64,000 nucleotides of DNA from Arthrobacter sp. H35-D1 (GCF_030063185.1 NZ_JASISP010000006.1:1-64000), one strand, 5' to 3'; shown: positions 28,017 through 39,890, counted from the first letter of the stretch. The notes: generated from the letters alone by a model not told the origin. Numbers and translations: made by a program.

Positions 28017-30698
28017 ATGAAATCCCATGACATTGCACGCCGCTGGGTAGAATTCTTTGCCAGCAAGGGACACACCCCCGTGCCGTCTGCCTCCCTGGTG
28101 TCCACGGATCCGTCGCTGCTGTTCACCGTGGCCGGCATGGTCCCCTTCATTCCCTACCTGACAGCCCGTGAAGTGCCCCCTTACAAGAGGGCCGTCAGCG
28201 TGCAAAAGTGCATCCGCACCGGCGACATCGACGAAGTGGGCAAGACGGTCCGCCACGGCACCTTCTTCCAAATGTGCGGCAACTTTTCCTTTGGCGACTA
28301 CTTCAAGGAAACCGCCATTTCCTACGCTTGGGAACTGCTGACCACACCCCTGGCCGACGGGGGCTTCGGCCTGCCCGTCGACCGCCTCTGGGTCACTGTT
28401 TATGAAGAGGACGACGAAGCGCTGTCCATCTGGCGCGACACGGTGGGCATTGCCGAGGATCGCATCCAGCGCATTGGCAAGGAAGACAACTACTGGTCCA
28501 CCGGCCAGCCCGGCCCGGCCGGGCCCTGCTCCGAGATATTCTACGATCGCGGCCCCCAGTACGGGATCGAGGGCGGGCCCGTTGCCGATGAAACCCGCTA
28601 CATTGAGATCTGGAATCTCGTGTTCATGCAGTACCAGATTGACAACGTCACCTCCAAGGTGGATTTCGACGTTGTCGGCGAACTGCCCAACAAGAACATT
28701 GACACGGGCCTTGGCCTGGAACGCCTGGCCATGATCCTGCAGGGCGTGGAGAACATGTACGAGACGGACCAAATCCGTCCCGTGCTCGATGCTGCTGCCA
28801 AGCTTTCGGGGAAGACCTACACCTCCACTGAGGACCCGGCGGACCCGCATCACGTGGACGACGTGCGCATGCGTGTTGTCGCCGACCACATCCGTTCCTC
28901 GCTGATGCTGATTTCCGACGGCGTCACCCCCTCCAACGAGGGCCGCGGCTATGTGTTGCGCCGGCTCATCCGACGTGCCGTACGGGCCATGCGCCTGCTG
29001 GGCGTGGAAACCGCCGTCCTCCCGGATCTGCTGCCTGTCTCCCGCGACGCCATGAAGGGTGCCTACCCGATAGTGGAGAACGACTTTGCGCGTATTTCAC
29101 GCATCGCCTGCGCCGAGGAACGTTCCTTCCTGCGCACCATTGCCAGCGGCACGGCACGCTTGGAAGAGGCTGTGAAGGAGTCCAAGGCTGCCAACACGAA
29201 CCTCTCCGGCGCTGAAGCCTTTGCCCTGCACGACACGTACGGCTTCCCGATCGACCTGACCCTTGAAATGGCAGGCGAGGCAGGACTCGCCGTGGACGAA
29301 GTCGGTTTCCGCGCCTTGATGCTTGAGCAGCGCCAACGTGCGCAGAGGGACGCGAAGGCCAAGAAGAGCGGCCACGCGGACCTCAGCGTCTTTCACGAGC
29401 TGCTGGCACAGGGCGAAACAGTCTTCACCGGCTACACCGAGCTGGAAGGCCAAGGCCGAGTCCGCTCCATCCTTTCGCACGGCGCAGCGGTGGCCCATGC
29501 CTCCACCGGAGACGAAATTTCCCTCGTCCTTGACGAAACCCCCTTCTACGCGGAAGCGGGCGGCCAGGCAGCTGACACGGGCTTGATTACCGGCGACGGT
29601 TTTGTCGTGGAAGTTCTGGACGTCCAACGCCCCGTCAAGGGCCTGAGCGTGCACAAGGCCATCGTGCGCGAAGGTGAACTGCCGGCCGATGCCATGGTGC
29701 GTGCCGCCGTCGACCGTGAACGCCGCCACGCGGCAGAACAGGCGCACACTGGAACGCACATTGTGCACGCCGCCCTGCACCAGATCCTGGGCCCGGAGGC
29801 ACTGCAGCGCGGCTCCTTCAACAAGGCCGGCTACCTGCGCTTTGACTTTGCCTGGGGCGAAGGCCTGAGCCCCGCGACGCGTTCGGAAGTTGAAGAGGTG
29901 GCCAACATTGCCATCCGCAACAATTTCCGCGTCGACACGAAAGTCATGGACCTGGACGCTGCCAAGGCGCTGGGCGCCATGGCCCTGTTTGGTGAAAATT
30001 ACGGCTCCGAAGTGCGTGTGGTGGAGATCGACGGCGCCTGGTCGCGCGAGCTCTGCGGCGGCACCCACGTCGAGAGCACCTCAAACATCGGTTCGCTGAC
30101 CCTGTTGGGCGAGCAGTCGGTGGGCTCGGGCAACCGCCGTGTTGAGGCGTTTGTGGGAATGGACGCGTTCCGCCACCTGGCCGCCGAGCGCGCCTTGCTG
30201 AGCGATTTGACGGACATGCTCAAGGTCCCGGCCCACCTCCTCCAGGAACGCGTGGCCGCCACTTTGGCAAAGCTGAAGACCGCCGAGAAGGAACTCGAAC
30301 GCCTGCGCAAGGAATCCCTGGGCGCGGCGGCCGCAAACCTGGTGGGCACGGCCGTCGACGCCCGCGGCGTGCGCCTGATTGCGCACAACGCCGGGGATGT
30401 CAGCGGAGCGGACGACCTGCGCGCCTTGGCCCTTGACCTGCGCGACCGCCTGGGCTTGGCGCCGTCGGTCGTGGCGGTGGCCGGTGCCTCCAACGGCCGC
30501 CCCGTCATCCTCGTCGTCACCAATGAGGGAGCCCGTGCCGAAGGCATCAAGGCCGGAAACCTGGTGAAACTGGCTTCGGGCATTTTGGGCGGCGGTGGCG
30601 GCGGCAAGCCTGACATGGCCCAAGGCGGCGGCAGCGACGTCAACGCCATTGGTGCTGCACTGTCCGCCATTGCCGACGCCGTGGAACAACGGTCCTAG
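28017..30698 (+). CDS. alaS: Alanine--tRNA ligase
   Basis: 893 aa from ATG 28017, with AGGAG at 28001-28005. The frame is open 12 codons further, without similarity. Domains: class-II core (IARRWVEFFASKGHTPVPSASLV, TFFQMCGNFSFGDYFKE, LGLERLAM), tRNA-recognition helices, the editing domain with zinc ligands (AEQAHTGTHIVHAAL and the ELCGGTHVEST motif) and the C-Ala domain rich in glycine (ILGGGGGGKPDMAQGGG). It charges tRNA-Ala and clears Ser/Gly mischarging. ruvX begins 7 nt after the stop. Confidence 0.97.
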   Translation: MKSHDIARRWVEFFASKGHTPVPSASLVSTDPSLLFTVAGMVPFIPYLTAREVPPYKRAVSVQKCIRTGDIDEVGKTVRHGTFFQMCGNFSFGDYFKETAISYAWELLTTPLADGGFGLPVDRLWVTVYEEDDEALSIWRDTVGIAEDRIQRIGKEDNYWSTGQPGPAGPCSEIFYDRGPQYGIEGGPVADETRYIEIWNLVFMQYQIDNVTSKVDFDVVGELPNKNIDTGLGLERLAMILQGVENMYETDQIRPVLDAAAKLSGKTYTSTEDPADPHHVDDVRMRVVADHIRSSLMLISDGVTPSNEGRGYVLRRLIRRAVRAMRLLGVETAVLPDLLPVSRDAMKGAYPIVENDFARISRIACAEERSFLRTIASGTARLEEAVKESKAANTNLSGAEAFALHDTYGFPIDLTLEMAGEAGLAVDEVGFRALMLEQRQRAQRDAKAKKSGHADLSVFHELLAQGETVFTGYTELEGQGRVRSILSHGAAVAHASTGDEISLVLDETPFYAEAGGQAADTGLITGDGFVVEVLDVQRPVKGLSVHKAIVREGELPADAMVRAAVDRERRHAAEQAHTGTHIVHAALHQILGPEALQRGSFNKAGYLRFDFAWGEGLSPATRSEVEEVANIAIRNNFRVDTKVMDLDAAKALGAMALFGENYGSEVRVVEIDGAWSRELCGGTHVESTSNIGSLTLLGEQSVGSGNRRVEAFVGMDAFRHLAAERALLSDLTDMLKVPAHLLQERVAATLAKLKTAEKELERLRKESLGAAAANLVGTAVDARGVRLIAHNAGDVSGADDLRALALDLRDRLGLAPSVVAVAGASNGRPVILVVTNEGARAEGIKAGNLVKLASGILGGGGGGKPDMAQGGGSDVNAIGAALSAIADAVEQRS

Positions 30699-30705
30699 GA
30701 GCCTC

Positions 30706-31296
30706 GTGTCGGAAACAAACTACCCGCAGGGGGTCAAGCTGGGCGTGGACGTGGGTATGGTCCGCGTTGGCTTGGCCTCCTGCGACCCCGACGGCATTCT
30801 CGCCACCCCGGTGAAGACGTTGAGCCGGGATGCCAAGAAGAACAGCGACGTGAAGATCGTTGTCAAGGAGGCCGCCGCCCGCGGCGCCCGGCAGATCTTT
30901 GTCGGCCTGCCCCGCACACTCAAGGGGGAGGAAAAAGCGTCGGCGCAGATGGCACGCAGCTACGCCGACATCCTTGTTGCCTTGCTGCAGGACGCCCACC
31001 TGGACGTTCCCGTGCACCTCATCGACGAGCGACTGACCACCGTCAGCGCCCATCAAGCGCTGCACAATGCTGGCATGGACAGCCGTGAACACCGTAAAGT
31101 AGTAGATCAAGTGGCCGCTGTGGAGATTTTGCAGCATGCCCTTGACATGCAAAAGGCGCGCAAGGCCGACGTCGGCCGCCGTGTGCGCGCAGCCAAGACT
31201 GGCGTTGTGGGGACTGCCGGCTCATCTGAAAATGAAGAGGTTTCCACCATTTCCACGCCTGCCAGCGTGCCTGAAGAAACGACGACGGCACCATGA
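30706..31296 (+). CDS. ruvX: Holliday junction resolvase-like protein RuvX/YqgF
   Basis: 196 aa. RNase H-like fold with GVKLGVDVGMVRVGLASCDPDG, IFVGLPRTLKGEEKASAQMARSYA and LIDERLTTVSAHQAL, the three conserved YqgF blocks. Members process the 5' end of 16S rRNA precursors; the resolvase name is historical. GTG 30706 is preceded by AGGAG overlapping the alaS stop. The C-terminal ~45 residues are an acidic, Ser/Thr-rich tail. The stop overlaps the mltG ATG (ATGA). Confidence 0.94.
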   Translation: MSETNYPQGVKLGVDVGMVRVGLASCDPDGILATPVKTLSRDAKKNSDVKIVVKEAAARGARQIFVGLPRTLKGEEKASAQMARSYADILVALLQDAHLDVPVHLIDERLTTVSAHQALHNAGMDSREHRKVVDQVAAVEILQHALDMQKARKADVGRRVRAAKTGVVGTAGSSENEEVSTISTPASVPEETTTAP

Positions 31297-32549
31297 ACGA
31301 TCCTTTTCACGGCCCCGCAGCCGGTACCGGGGCGGAGTCCGAAGCCGAGCCCGGGCACGAATCCTCCACTGAATTCCTCGACCACCAGGAAGCTGTAGCG
31401 GAAGCGTCGGAAGCGTCGGAAGCCTCGGAAGCGTCGGAAGCCCAGGCGGCCCCGCTGCCTACGCGCCGCAGCACCCGAGTCTCGAAGCGAGTGCGCAAGC
31501 GCCGGCGCAGTCTTGCCTTTCTGGTCGTTGTTGTCCTCTTTGGGGCGGTCGTGTACTTCGCCGTGCAAAGCGTCAAGCCCATGCTCGGCGGATTTGCCGT
31601 CCCGGATTATCCAGGGCCCGGCACGGGTTCCGTGGAGATTGTTGTTCCCGAGGGCGCCACAGGACGCACGGTGGCGGCCGAGCTGAAGACCGAGGACGTC
31701 GTCGCCAGTGAACAAGCTTTCCTCGACGCCTTGACTGCCGCCGACGGCAGTGGTGCACTGCAGCCGGGCAGCTTCAGCATGAAGGAACAAATGAAGGCTG
31801 CCGACGCAGTGACCATCCTGTTGGCCAACAGCGACGACAAGGTCCACTACGCAGCCGTGGCGCAAAACTTGCGCATCAACGACACCCTGGCCGTCTTGGC
31901 CAAGAGCACGGGCCTGCCGGAAGCCGAGTTCCAGACACTGTCCGAACAACCCGAGCTTTTCGATCTGCCGAAGCAGGCCAAAACCCTTGAGGGCTACCTG
32001 GCCCCGGGGGAGTACCGTTTCCCGATCGAGCTGGACGCCAAGGGCGTTCTGGCCGAAATGGTGGCGGCCACAAAGAAGTCGCTCGTCGACACCGGCGTGA
32101 CCGATCCGGACGAGCAATACAGGGTCCTGACGATTGCCAGCATCATTGAATTCGAAGGAAACGAAGCGAACTACGCCGAGATTTCCGGTGCCATCGAAAA
32201 CCGCATCAACAACCCCAATGGTGAAACGGGCGGCCGGCTGGAATCCGATGCCACAGTGGCTTATGGGCTCGGCGTGAAGACGTACAACATCACGTCGGCG
32301 CAAAAGGCCGACAAGTCCAATCCGTACAACACTTTCGCCAAACCGGGGCTGCCGGTGGGTCCCATCGGTTCCCCTGGCAGCAAGGCCATTGAGGCGGCAG
32401 CCCACCCCGAGCCGAACCCCTACTACTTCTGGGTGACAGTGAATTTGAAAACCGGTGAAACACTGTATGCGACCACGTTCGCGCAGCACAAAGTCAATGT
32501 GGCGAAATATGTGGCTTGGTGCGGGGACAATCCGGGGAAGTGCAAATAA
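31293..32549 (+). CDS. mltG: Endolytic murein transglycosylase MltG (YceG)
   Basis: 418 aa. Long acidic cytoplasmic N-terminus with a 9-bp DNA repeat giving the peptide EASEASEASEASEA (about residues 37-50), basic patch (RVRKRRR), one membrane helix at about 73-92, then the external YceG domain: LysM-like part (VPEGATGRTVAAEL), LAPGEYRFP, and the catalytic block IASIIEFEGNE (catalytic Glu), YNTFAKPGLPVGPIGSPGSKAIEAAAHP. It cuts nascent glycan strands and sets their length. The ATGA overlap with ruvX and direct abutment with aroE indicate cotranscription. Confidence 0.95.
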   Translation: MNDPFHGPAAGTGAESEAEPGHESSTEFLDHQEAVAEASEASEASEASEAQAAPLPTRRSTRVSKRVRKRRRSLAFLVVVVLFGAVVYFAVQSVKPMLGGFAVPDYPGPGTGSVEIVVPEGATGRTVAAELKTEDVVASEQAFLDALTAADGSGALQPGSFSMKEQMKAADAVTILLANSDDKVHYAAVAQNLRINDTLAVLAKSTGLPEAEFQTLSEQPELFDLPKQAKTLEGYLAPGEYRFPIELDAKGVLAEMVAATKKSLVDTGVTDPDEQYRVLTIASIIEFEGNEANYAEISGAIENRINNPNGETGGRLESDATVAYGLGVKTYNITSAQKADKSNPYNTFAKPGLPVGPIGSPGSKAIEAAAHPEPNPYYFWVTVNLKTGETLYATTFAQHKVNVAKYVAWCGDNPGKCK

Positions 32550-33464
32550 TTGAAGGAACTGCTTCAGGGAGCGGTGTTGGGGCACCCCATTGGGCATTCC
32601 AAGTCACCGGCCCTGCACAACGCCGCCTACAAGGTCATTGGCGCCCACTTCAGCTACACGGCCCTTGACATTGAGGTCCCGGAACTTCCCGGCCTGTTGG
32701 AACGTGTGCGAGCCGAAGGCAATTGGTACGGCCTCTCGGTCACCATGCCGTTGAAAAACGCCGCCGTGGCCTTGCTGGACGAGCTGAGCCCCGTCGCATC
32801 CACCCTGGGTGCCGTGAACACCATCGTGTGCACGACCCCGCCCGACGGCGGCACTCACCTCCGCGGGGAAAACACCGATGTGCCGGGGATCGTGAACGCC
32901 TTGCGCTACGCCGGAGTTCGGGAACGCCCGCGCGCTGCCATTCTGGGCGGCGGCGGCACGGCCGTCTCCGCCATCGCCGCACTGGCCCATCTTCAGGCGA
33001 GCGAGGTGGTGGTCTTTGTGCGCAACCCCGCCAAGGCGGCAGACGTCCTGGACGTGGCGTCCAAGGTTGACGTTCGTGCCTCGCTTGAGCCCTTTGCAGG
33101 TGCCGCAGACGCCATGGCCGGCTTCGACGTCGTCATTTCCACGCTGCCGCCGCACGGTGCCGACGGGCTTGCAGCGACCTTGGACGGGCAAGGGGGGGAG
33201 CAACTGGACGGGGCACTGCTGCTCGATGTTGCCTACGACCCTTGGCCCAGTGCCTTGGCGGCGGCGTGGGAGAAGCGCGGCGGCACAGTGGTGGCAGGCA
33301 TTGAAATGCTCTTGTACCAAGGTGTGGAACAAGTCAAGCTGTTTGCGCGGGCCGGAGGGTACGGCACGTTGGCAACAGACAAGCAAGGGGACGTCATCAA
33401 TGTGATGTGCGACGCAATTGGCGTCGGCAGGCGGAAACCCCACGAACAGAACATGGCAGGATAG
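32550..33464 (+). CDS. aroE: Shikimate dehydrogenase
   Basis: 304 aa. Substrate motif [20 protein letters not shown], catalytic Lys in VTMPLKNAA, cofactor loop [16 protein letters not shown] (GxGGxA-type), and C-terminal [16 protein letters not shown]. It reduces 3-dehydroshikimate in the shikimate pathway. The TTG start touches the mltG stop codon and is preceded by GGGGAAG. It is followed 5 nt later by aroC. Confidence 0.94.
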   Translation: MKELLQGAVLGHPIGHSKSPALHNAAYKVIGAHFSYTALDIEVPELPGLLERVRAEGNWYGLSVTMPLKNAAVALLDELSPVASTLGAVNTIVCTTPPDGGTHLRGENTDVPGIVNALRYAGVRERPRAAILGGGGTAVSAIAALAHLQASEVVVFVRNPAKAADVLDVASKVDVRASLEPFAGAADAMAGFDVVISTLPPHGADGLAATLDGQGGEQLDGALLLDVAYDPWPSALAAAWEKRGGTVVAGIEMLLYQGVEQVKLFARAGGYGTLATDKQGDVINVMCDAIGVGRRKPHEQNMAG

Positions 33465-33469
33465 AGAGT

Positions 33470-34668
33470 ATGTTGCGTTGGTTGACCGCCGGAGAATCAC
33501 ATGGCCCGGCACTCGTGGGAATTATTGAAGGCGTGCCCGCCGGTGTGGAGCTTACGAGCGCCCACATTCGGGACGCCCTGGCCCGCCGCCGCCTCGGCTA
33601 TGGCCGCGGCGCGCGGATGAAATTTGAGCAGGACGTGGTGACCATCCTGGGCGGCGTGCGCCACGGCCTGACCCAGGGCGGTCCCGTCGCCATCCAGATT
33701 GCCAACTCCGAGTGGCCCAAGTGGGAACAAATCATGTCCGCGGACCCCGTGGACGAGTCCGAGCTGGCCAACCAGGCCCGCAACGCACCCTTGACACGGC
33801 CTCGCCCCGGACACGCAGACTTTACCGGCATGCAAAAGTACGCCTTTGACGAAGCGCGGCCCGTGCTTGAACGCGCCAGCGCCCGCGAAACCGCCACCCG
33901 GGTTGCCCTGGGCGTCGTGGCAGCGCAAATGCTGGCCGCCGTCGGCGTCGAGCTTGTCAGCCACACCGTGCAAATTGCGGGGGTCGCTTCCCCCGGGGAC
34001 GCCGTGCTGCCCGTCTTCGCCGACGTGGCAGCCCTGGACGCCGATCCGCTGCGCTGCTTCGATGCGGCAACTTCGGCCGCCATGGTGGAAGAAGTAGACA
34101 CCGCGCAAAAGCAGGGTGAAACACTGGGCGGCGTCGTTGAGGTATTGGCCTACAACCTGCCGCCCGGCTTGGGCAGCTACGTGCACTGGGACAGGCGCCT
34201 GGACTCGCGCCTGGCCGGGGCCCTCATGGGCATCCAAGCCATCAAGGGGGTGGAAGTCGGCGACGGCTTTGCCACCGCTGCACGTCGCGGTTCGGCAGCA
34301 CACGATGAAATTGTCCGCGATGCCGACGGGCGCATCACCCGCACCTCCAACCGCGCAGGCGGCATTGAAGGCGGCATGAGCATTGGCGACGTAGTGCGCG
34401 TGCGGGCGGCGATGAAACCCATCGCCACGGTGCCGCGCGCCTTGAAGACCATTGACGTGGCCACCGGCGAAGCAGCCAAGGCACACCACCAGCGCTCGGA
34501 TGTCTGTGCGGTTCCGGCTGCAGGCGTCGTGGCCGAGGCCATGACGGCCTTGGTGCTGGCAGAAGCACTCGTGGAAAAGTTCGGCGGGGACTCCATGACG
34601 GAAACCCGGCGGAACATGGAAAGCTACCTGGCGGCCATTCCTGCCAACCTGGATACGCAGGGGCACTG

Positions 34669-34669
<1 letters not shown>
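33470..34669 (+). CDS. aroC: Chorismate synthase
   Basis: 399 aa. Begins [25 protein letters not shown], the first chorismate synthase signature; also [24 protein letters not shown], and GSAAHDE...[14 protein letters not shown] (third signature). It is a flavin-dependent enzyme converting EPSP to chorismate, the branch point for aromatic amino acids and folate. ATG 33470 is preceded by AGGATAGAGAG. The stop overlaps the aroK start (TGATG). Confidence 0.97.
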
Positions 34670-36353
<1,684 letters not shown>

Positions 36354-36354
36354 C

Positions 36355-36855
36355 ATGGGATTGAAGGATTGGCCCTCGGCAGGTTTTCCGGGCACCGCGG
36401 TTAACCCGGATACATTGCTGGCCGAAGTGGTTGACGATGAAGCCTGCGACGAAGCGCTTGCACGCTCCGAGGACCCGGCGGACAAGATTTTTGTCCTCCT
36501 GGCCCGTGGGCTGACGGGCGAGGCCGCCGAGGCTGCCGCGAGGGCCCGCCTGACCGATCCCGAATCAGTCAGGCTGCAGGTCCTGGACGCGGAAGTGCTG
36601 CGGTCCTCACGGAACTTCGCCAGGGCCGAGGCCATCCTGCGGGGCCTGCTGCCCACCGTTGCCGGGACGCCCTTGGAACCCTGGGTGTTGCAACAAAAGG
36701 GCAAGGTGCTCTTTAGCAACGGCCAGTTTGAAGCAGCGGCCAAGAGCTTTGCCGCAGCGTTGGAATTGCGCGTGGCAGCCGGCCACGACGCATCGGCCAT
36801 CTATTCGGCCACCGTGTCGCTGACGCGGGCGCTGGACCAGGCCGAACGCGAATAA
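36355..36855 (+). CDS. TPR-like helical protein in the aro block
   Basis: 166 aa. The second half reads as one or two tetratricopeptide-type helix pairs (WVLQQKGKVLFSNGQFEAAAKSFAAALELR). The first ~90 residues are Ala/Glu-rich and probably helical too. No catalytic motif is seen. It is tightly placed between aroB and efp and conserved in position in related actinobacteria as far as I recall; role unknown, possibly a protein-binding adaptor. Confidence 0.8.
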   Translation: MGLKDWPSAGFPGTAVNPDTLLAEVVDDEACDEALARSEDPADKIFVLLARGLTGEAAEAAARARLTDPESVRLQVLDAEVLRSSRNFARAEAILRGLLPTVAGTPLEPWVLQQKGKVLFSNGQFEAAAKSFAAALELRVAAGHDASAIYSATVSLTRALDQAERE

Positions 36856-36917
36856 CCGCACCGTGCGGTAGTATGGTCAATGGATTTTTGATAACACTTA
36901 TACGCTAAGAGGCTATT

Positions 36918-37481
36918 GTGGCAACCACTAACGACATTAAGAACGGCACCGTTCTCAAACTTGAAGGACAGCTCTGGAACGTCATTGAGTTTCAGCACGT
37001 CAAGCCAGGGAAGGGCGGCGCGTTTGTCCGCACCAAGATGCGCAACATCCTCTCCGGCAAGGTGGTCGACAAGACCTTCAACGCAGGCTTGAAGATTGAA
37101 ACCGCAACAGTGGACCGCTCCGACTACCAGTACCTGTACCAGGACGGCGAAGACTTCGTGTTCATGGACAACGATAACTACGACCAGCTGACCGTCTCCG
37201 GCAAGACCGTTGGCGACGCCACCAACTTCATGCTGGAAAACCTCAACGTGACCATCGCGCTGCACGAAGGGTCGCCGCTCTACATTGAGCTGCCCCCGTC
37301 GGTTCAGCTGCGCATCACGTACACCGAGCCGGGCCTGCAGGGCGACCGCTCCTCCGCCGGCAACAAGCCCGCCACGGTGGAAACCGGCTACGAAATCCAG
37401 GTTCCGTTGTTCGTTGAGAACAACACCCTCGTCAAGGTTGACACCCGCGACGGCAGCTACTTGGGACGTGTCAGCGAGTAG
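36918..37481 (+). CDS. efp: Elongation factor P
   Basis: 187 aa. Three beta-barrel domains; the acceptor loop reads [16 protein letters not shown] with Lys at about residue 34. C-terminal signature [18 protein letters not shown]. It relieves ribosome stalling at poly-proline. GTG 36918 follows AAGAGG. A possible promoter (TAGTAT at about 36868-36873) lies in the 62-nt gap after the TPR gene. No EpmA- or YmfI-type modification gene is in the window. The TAG stop overlaps the nusB GTG by 1 nt. Confidence 0.96.
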   Translation: MATTNDIKNGTVLKLEGQLWNVIEFQHVKPGKGGAFVRTKMRNILSGKVVDKTFNAGLKIETATVDRSDYQYLYQDGEDFVFMDNDNYDQLTVSGKTVGDATNFMLENLNVTIALHEGSPLYIELPPSVQLRITYTEPGLQGDRSSAGNKPATVETGYEIQVPLFVENNTLVKVDTRDGSYLGRVSE

Positions 37482-37927
37482 TGGCAAGCAGTCAGACCAG
37501 CCCCACGGGCAAACCAAATTCGTCGCGCAGCAAGGCCCGCCGCCGCGCCTTGGACATTTTGTTCGAGGCCGAACAGCGTGAGGTCAGCGCCCTCTCGGCA
37601 CTGACCGCCCGCCGCGAGAAAACCGACCAGGTCATCAACCCGTACACGGTTGACTTGGTCGAGGGCGTCACCACCATGGCCGAGGAGATCGACGAATTCC
37701 TGCAGACTTACTCCCAAGGGTGGACGCTGGAGCGCATGCCCGCCGTCGACCGCATCATTTTGCGCGTTGGCACGTGGGAATTGCTGTACAACGACGATGT
37801 CCCCGACGGTGTTGCCGTCAGCGAAGCCGTGGAATTGGCGAAGATCCTTTCAACGGACGAGTCCCCGCAGTTCATCAATGGACTGCTGGGCCGCCTCCAG
37901 CAGATCAAGCCGACGCTCTTGGCGTAG
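37481..37927 (+). CDS. nusB: Transcription antitermination factor NusB
   Basis: 148 aa. All-helical NusB fold: SKARRRALDILFEAEQRE, YTVDLVEGVTTMAEEID, WTLERMPAVDRIILRVGTWELLY, VAVSEAVELAKILSTDESPQFINGLLGRL. It joins NusE/S10 at boxA in rRNA antitermination. It is coupled to efp and is the last gene before a very strong terminator. Confidence 0.95.
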   Translation: MASSQTSPTGKPNSSRSKARRRALDILFEAEQREVSALSALTARREKTDQVINPYTVDLVEGVTTMAEEIDEFLQTYSQGWTLERMPAVDRIILRVGTWELLYNDDVPDGVAVSEAVELAKILSTDESPQFINGLLGRLQQIKPTLLA

Positions 37928-37935
37928 CTCGGCAC

Positions 37936-38003
37936 AAGGGGCCCGCGGGGGCGGTCGAAAACACTTGCCTGCTCGTGTTTTGGACCGCCCCCGCGGGCCT
38001 TTT
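37936..38003 (+). terminator. Very long intrinsic terminator after nusB
   Basis: GCCCGCGGGGGCGGTC at 37941 pairs with GACCGCCCCCGCGGGC, extended inward by GAAAACAC/GTGTTTT; the A and T runs outside (AAGGG...CCTTTT) make it usable from both sides. It ends the alaS-nusB transcripts and may also stop the convergent PrsW-like gene. Confidence 0.92.
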
Positions 38004-38132
38004 GGCGTTTAAGCCCGTCACTAGCCGGTGGCGGGCTTGTTTGCGTGCGGCTCCGAGCTGTTTGCGCCCTCCGCCGCCTGCGCAACGCTGTCACGACCGG
38101 GTCGGGCCCGCACCTTGGCCGCACGCCCGCGC

Positions 38133-38232
38133 CTACCCCGCGAAACCGCGTCCGGAGAACGGCGGTCTCGCGGGGTGGGCGCGGGTTCGAGGATGTGGAT
38201 GCGGGGTAGGCGCGGGTTCGAGGATTTGGGGG
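38133..38232. repeat. Palindromic intergenic repeat, locus C
   Basis: CCCCGCGAAACCGCGTCCGG...CGGCGGTCTCGCGGGG is an inverted repeat of the same family as loci A and B. It is followed by two direct copies of GTAGGCGCGGGTTCGAGGAT-like sequence (GGTGGGCGCGGGTTCGAGGA at 38177 and GGTAGGCGCGGGTTCGAGGA at 38205). Confidence 0.65.
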
Positions 38233-38245
38233 ACCCGATCGGGGC

Positions 38246-39676
38246 TTAGTGTGGGGGCTCGCGGTAGTTCTGCTGAACCTGCTGGCTGTGCTGCTGCGGC
38301 TGGAGCTGTGGGAACTGCTGGTGCTGCTGCGCCTGCCACACCGCAGCGGCGTGCCGGCCCAGCAGTTCGCTGCGCACGGTGGTGATTTTGGTCAGCAGCG
38401 ATATTTCCAGTTCCTGCCCGGTAGCAAGGCGTCCGGCCGCACCGCCGCGTGAATCCACCAAGAGGCGCTGGCGGGTAAAGGCCAGCCTGGTGGCGAGCCG
38501 GATGAATTCCTTCATGCTCGGCGCTGCGGCAAAGGTTTTGGACCACGCCAATGCACGACGGCGCCCGCCTCCCGTGGCGAGCATCGGCACTTCCTGGGGG
38601 GTGAACCATCCGGACGGGACATACTCGGATAAGCGCATCCGGGTCAGCCTGGCTTCCGAGCGGCGCAGCAGGATGACCCCCACGACGAACACGATGAACA
38701 GCGGAACCTGGAGTACCACATAGGCGATGAAGAAGCTCCCGCCCAGGAATGAGGAACCGTTCCACAGCCCGTGCAGGACCATGGCCGGCACAAGGCCCAC
38801 CACCCACGCGCCCAACACCATCCCGGTGCCGCCGTGGCGGGCTGCATAGCCCACGCAGACGCCGAGGGTGGCGGTGAACATGACGTGGGCGAAGGGAGAC
38901 ATGAGCCCGCGCAGGATGAATATTCCCACGAGTCCGCTCGGAGCCCCGTGTGCCTCCTGGAGGGCCTGGCCGAAGTAGAGGATGTTCTCGGTGAACGCAA
39001 AGCCGGCCGCAATGATGCCGGCATAGACCACGCCATCTATGGGTCCGTCAAAGGTCCGCCGGCGCAGGAAGAACAGCAGCAACACCCCTGCACCCTTGCA
39101 AAACTCCTCCACGAGCGGTGCCTGAATGACGGCTCCCACCATGTCGGCGTTCGCCGTGGTGCCGATCGTCAGCAGCGGCTGCACCCAGCTGCCCACCACG
39201 AGGGTCGTCATCACGGCCATGCCTGCACCCCAGCAAAACCCAAGGGCCAGGGCGGAGAAAGGTTCAGGCTCCCACCTGTCAATCCACACCAACGTCGCCA
39301 CACAGATGGTCAACGGGATCAACGCCAAGGCACCGCAGATCAAAAACACGTTGGCACCAATGGAAATGGCAAAGAAGGCAAGGGTCACGAGGGTTACGAG
39401 AGCAAGTACGCACAGCAAGATGATGTTTGTCACCTTCACGCCCCTGCCGCGAACCTTTTTGCGTGCCGGAGCTGGGGCCGGGTGTGCCCAATACTCGTGC
39501 GCGTGGTTCAACGCCGTACCGGGTGCCGGCGCATGGCGGAGGGGCGCATGGCGGAGGGGCGCCTGGGCAAGATTCGCCTGGCCGGGATTCGCTTGGGCAA
39601 GGGGCGGTTGCGCATACACAGGCTGCTGTTGCGGGGCACCTGCAGGGGGCTGCGGCCAGTGGCCGGGCTCAGTCAT
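38246..39676 (-). CDS. PrsW-like intramembrane protease
   Basis: 476 aa. Pro/Gln/Ala-rich N-terminal ~75 residues with repeats, then about nine membrane helices. The PrsW signatures are present: IQAPLVEEFCKG (EExxK), FAFTENILYF (FxxxEN), SPFAHVMFTATLGVCVGYA and MVLHGLWNGSS (the two conserved His segments). Relatives cleave anti-sigma factors in the membrane or belong to the CPBP clan with other roles. The C-terminal 140 residues are soluble and end in a Gln-rich tail. It stands alone between nusB (convergent) and pyrR (divergent). Confidence 0.88.
   Translation of the reverse strand: MTEPGHWPQPPAGAPQQQPVYAQPPLAQANPGQANLAQAPLRHAPLRHAPAPGTALNHAHEYWAHPAPAPARKKVRGRGVKVTNIILLCVLALVTLVTLAFFAISIGANVFLICGALALIPLTICVATLVWIDRWEPEPFSALALGFCWGAGMAVMTTLVVGSWVQPLLTIGTTANADMVGAVIQAPLVEEFCKGAGVLLLFFLRRRTFDGPIDGVVYAGIIAAGFAFTENILYFGQALQEAHGAPSGLVGIFILRGLMSPFAHVMFTATLGVCVGYAARHGGTGMVLGAWVVGLVPAMVLHGLWNGSSFLGGSFFIAYVVLQVPLFIVFVVGVILLRRSEARLTRMRLSEYVPSGWFTPQEVPMLATGGGRRRALAWSKTFAAAPSMKEFIRLATRLAFTRQRLLVDSRGGAAGRLATGQELEISLLTKITTVRSELLGRHAAAVWQAQQHQQFPQLQPQQHSQQVQQNYREPPH
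39530..39605. repeat. 15-bp in-frame tandem repeat in the PrsW-like gene
   Basis: GCGCATGGCGGAGGG occurs twice in a row (39530-39544, 39545-39559), giving PLRHAPLRHAP in the protein, next to degenerate copies that give the AQANPGQANLAQA stretch. Confidence 0.7.
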
Positions 39677-39835
39677 GGCTTGAACAGTTCAGTCATGGCT
39701 TAAACACTAGGGCCACCGGGCACGGCCACCAAGGTGCCGCGCTCATCCAGCACTGCAAGCGCCCATCCAGCACCGCAATTGGGCATCAAGCACGGCAGGA
39801 ACGCAGCCTGTGCTGTCCGACGAAGTTCCGGACAT

Positions 39836-39890
39836 GCTCCGGCAGGCAGGGCTCCGGCAAGCCATGCTCCGGCAAGCAAGGCTCCGCCTG
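39836..39890. repeat. 15-bp tandem repeat upstream of pyrR
   Basis: GCTCCGGCAGGCAGG / GCTCCGGCAAGCCAT / GCTCCGGCAAGCAAG / GCTCCGCCTG follow head to tail. It is non-coding and sits between the PrsW-like gene and the pyrR promoter. An ATCCAGCAC(T/C)GCAA motif is also doubled at 39744-39780. Nothing else is seen in 39704-39835. Confidence 0.7.

Larger units (their letters stand above)
37928..38245. other. Intergenic region between convergent nusB and the PrsW-like gene
   Basis: No gene. It contains the long terminator at 37936-38003 and palindromic repeat locus C at 38133-38232, both listed separately; the 130 nt between them show nothing. Confidence 0.8.
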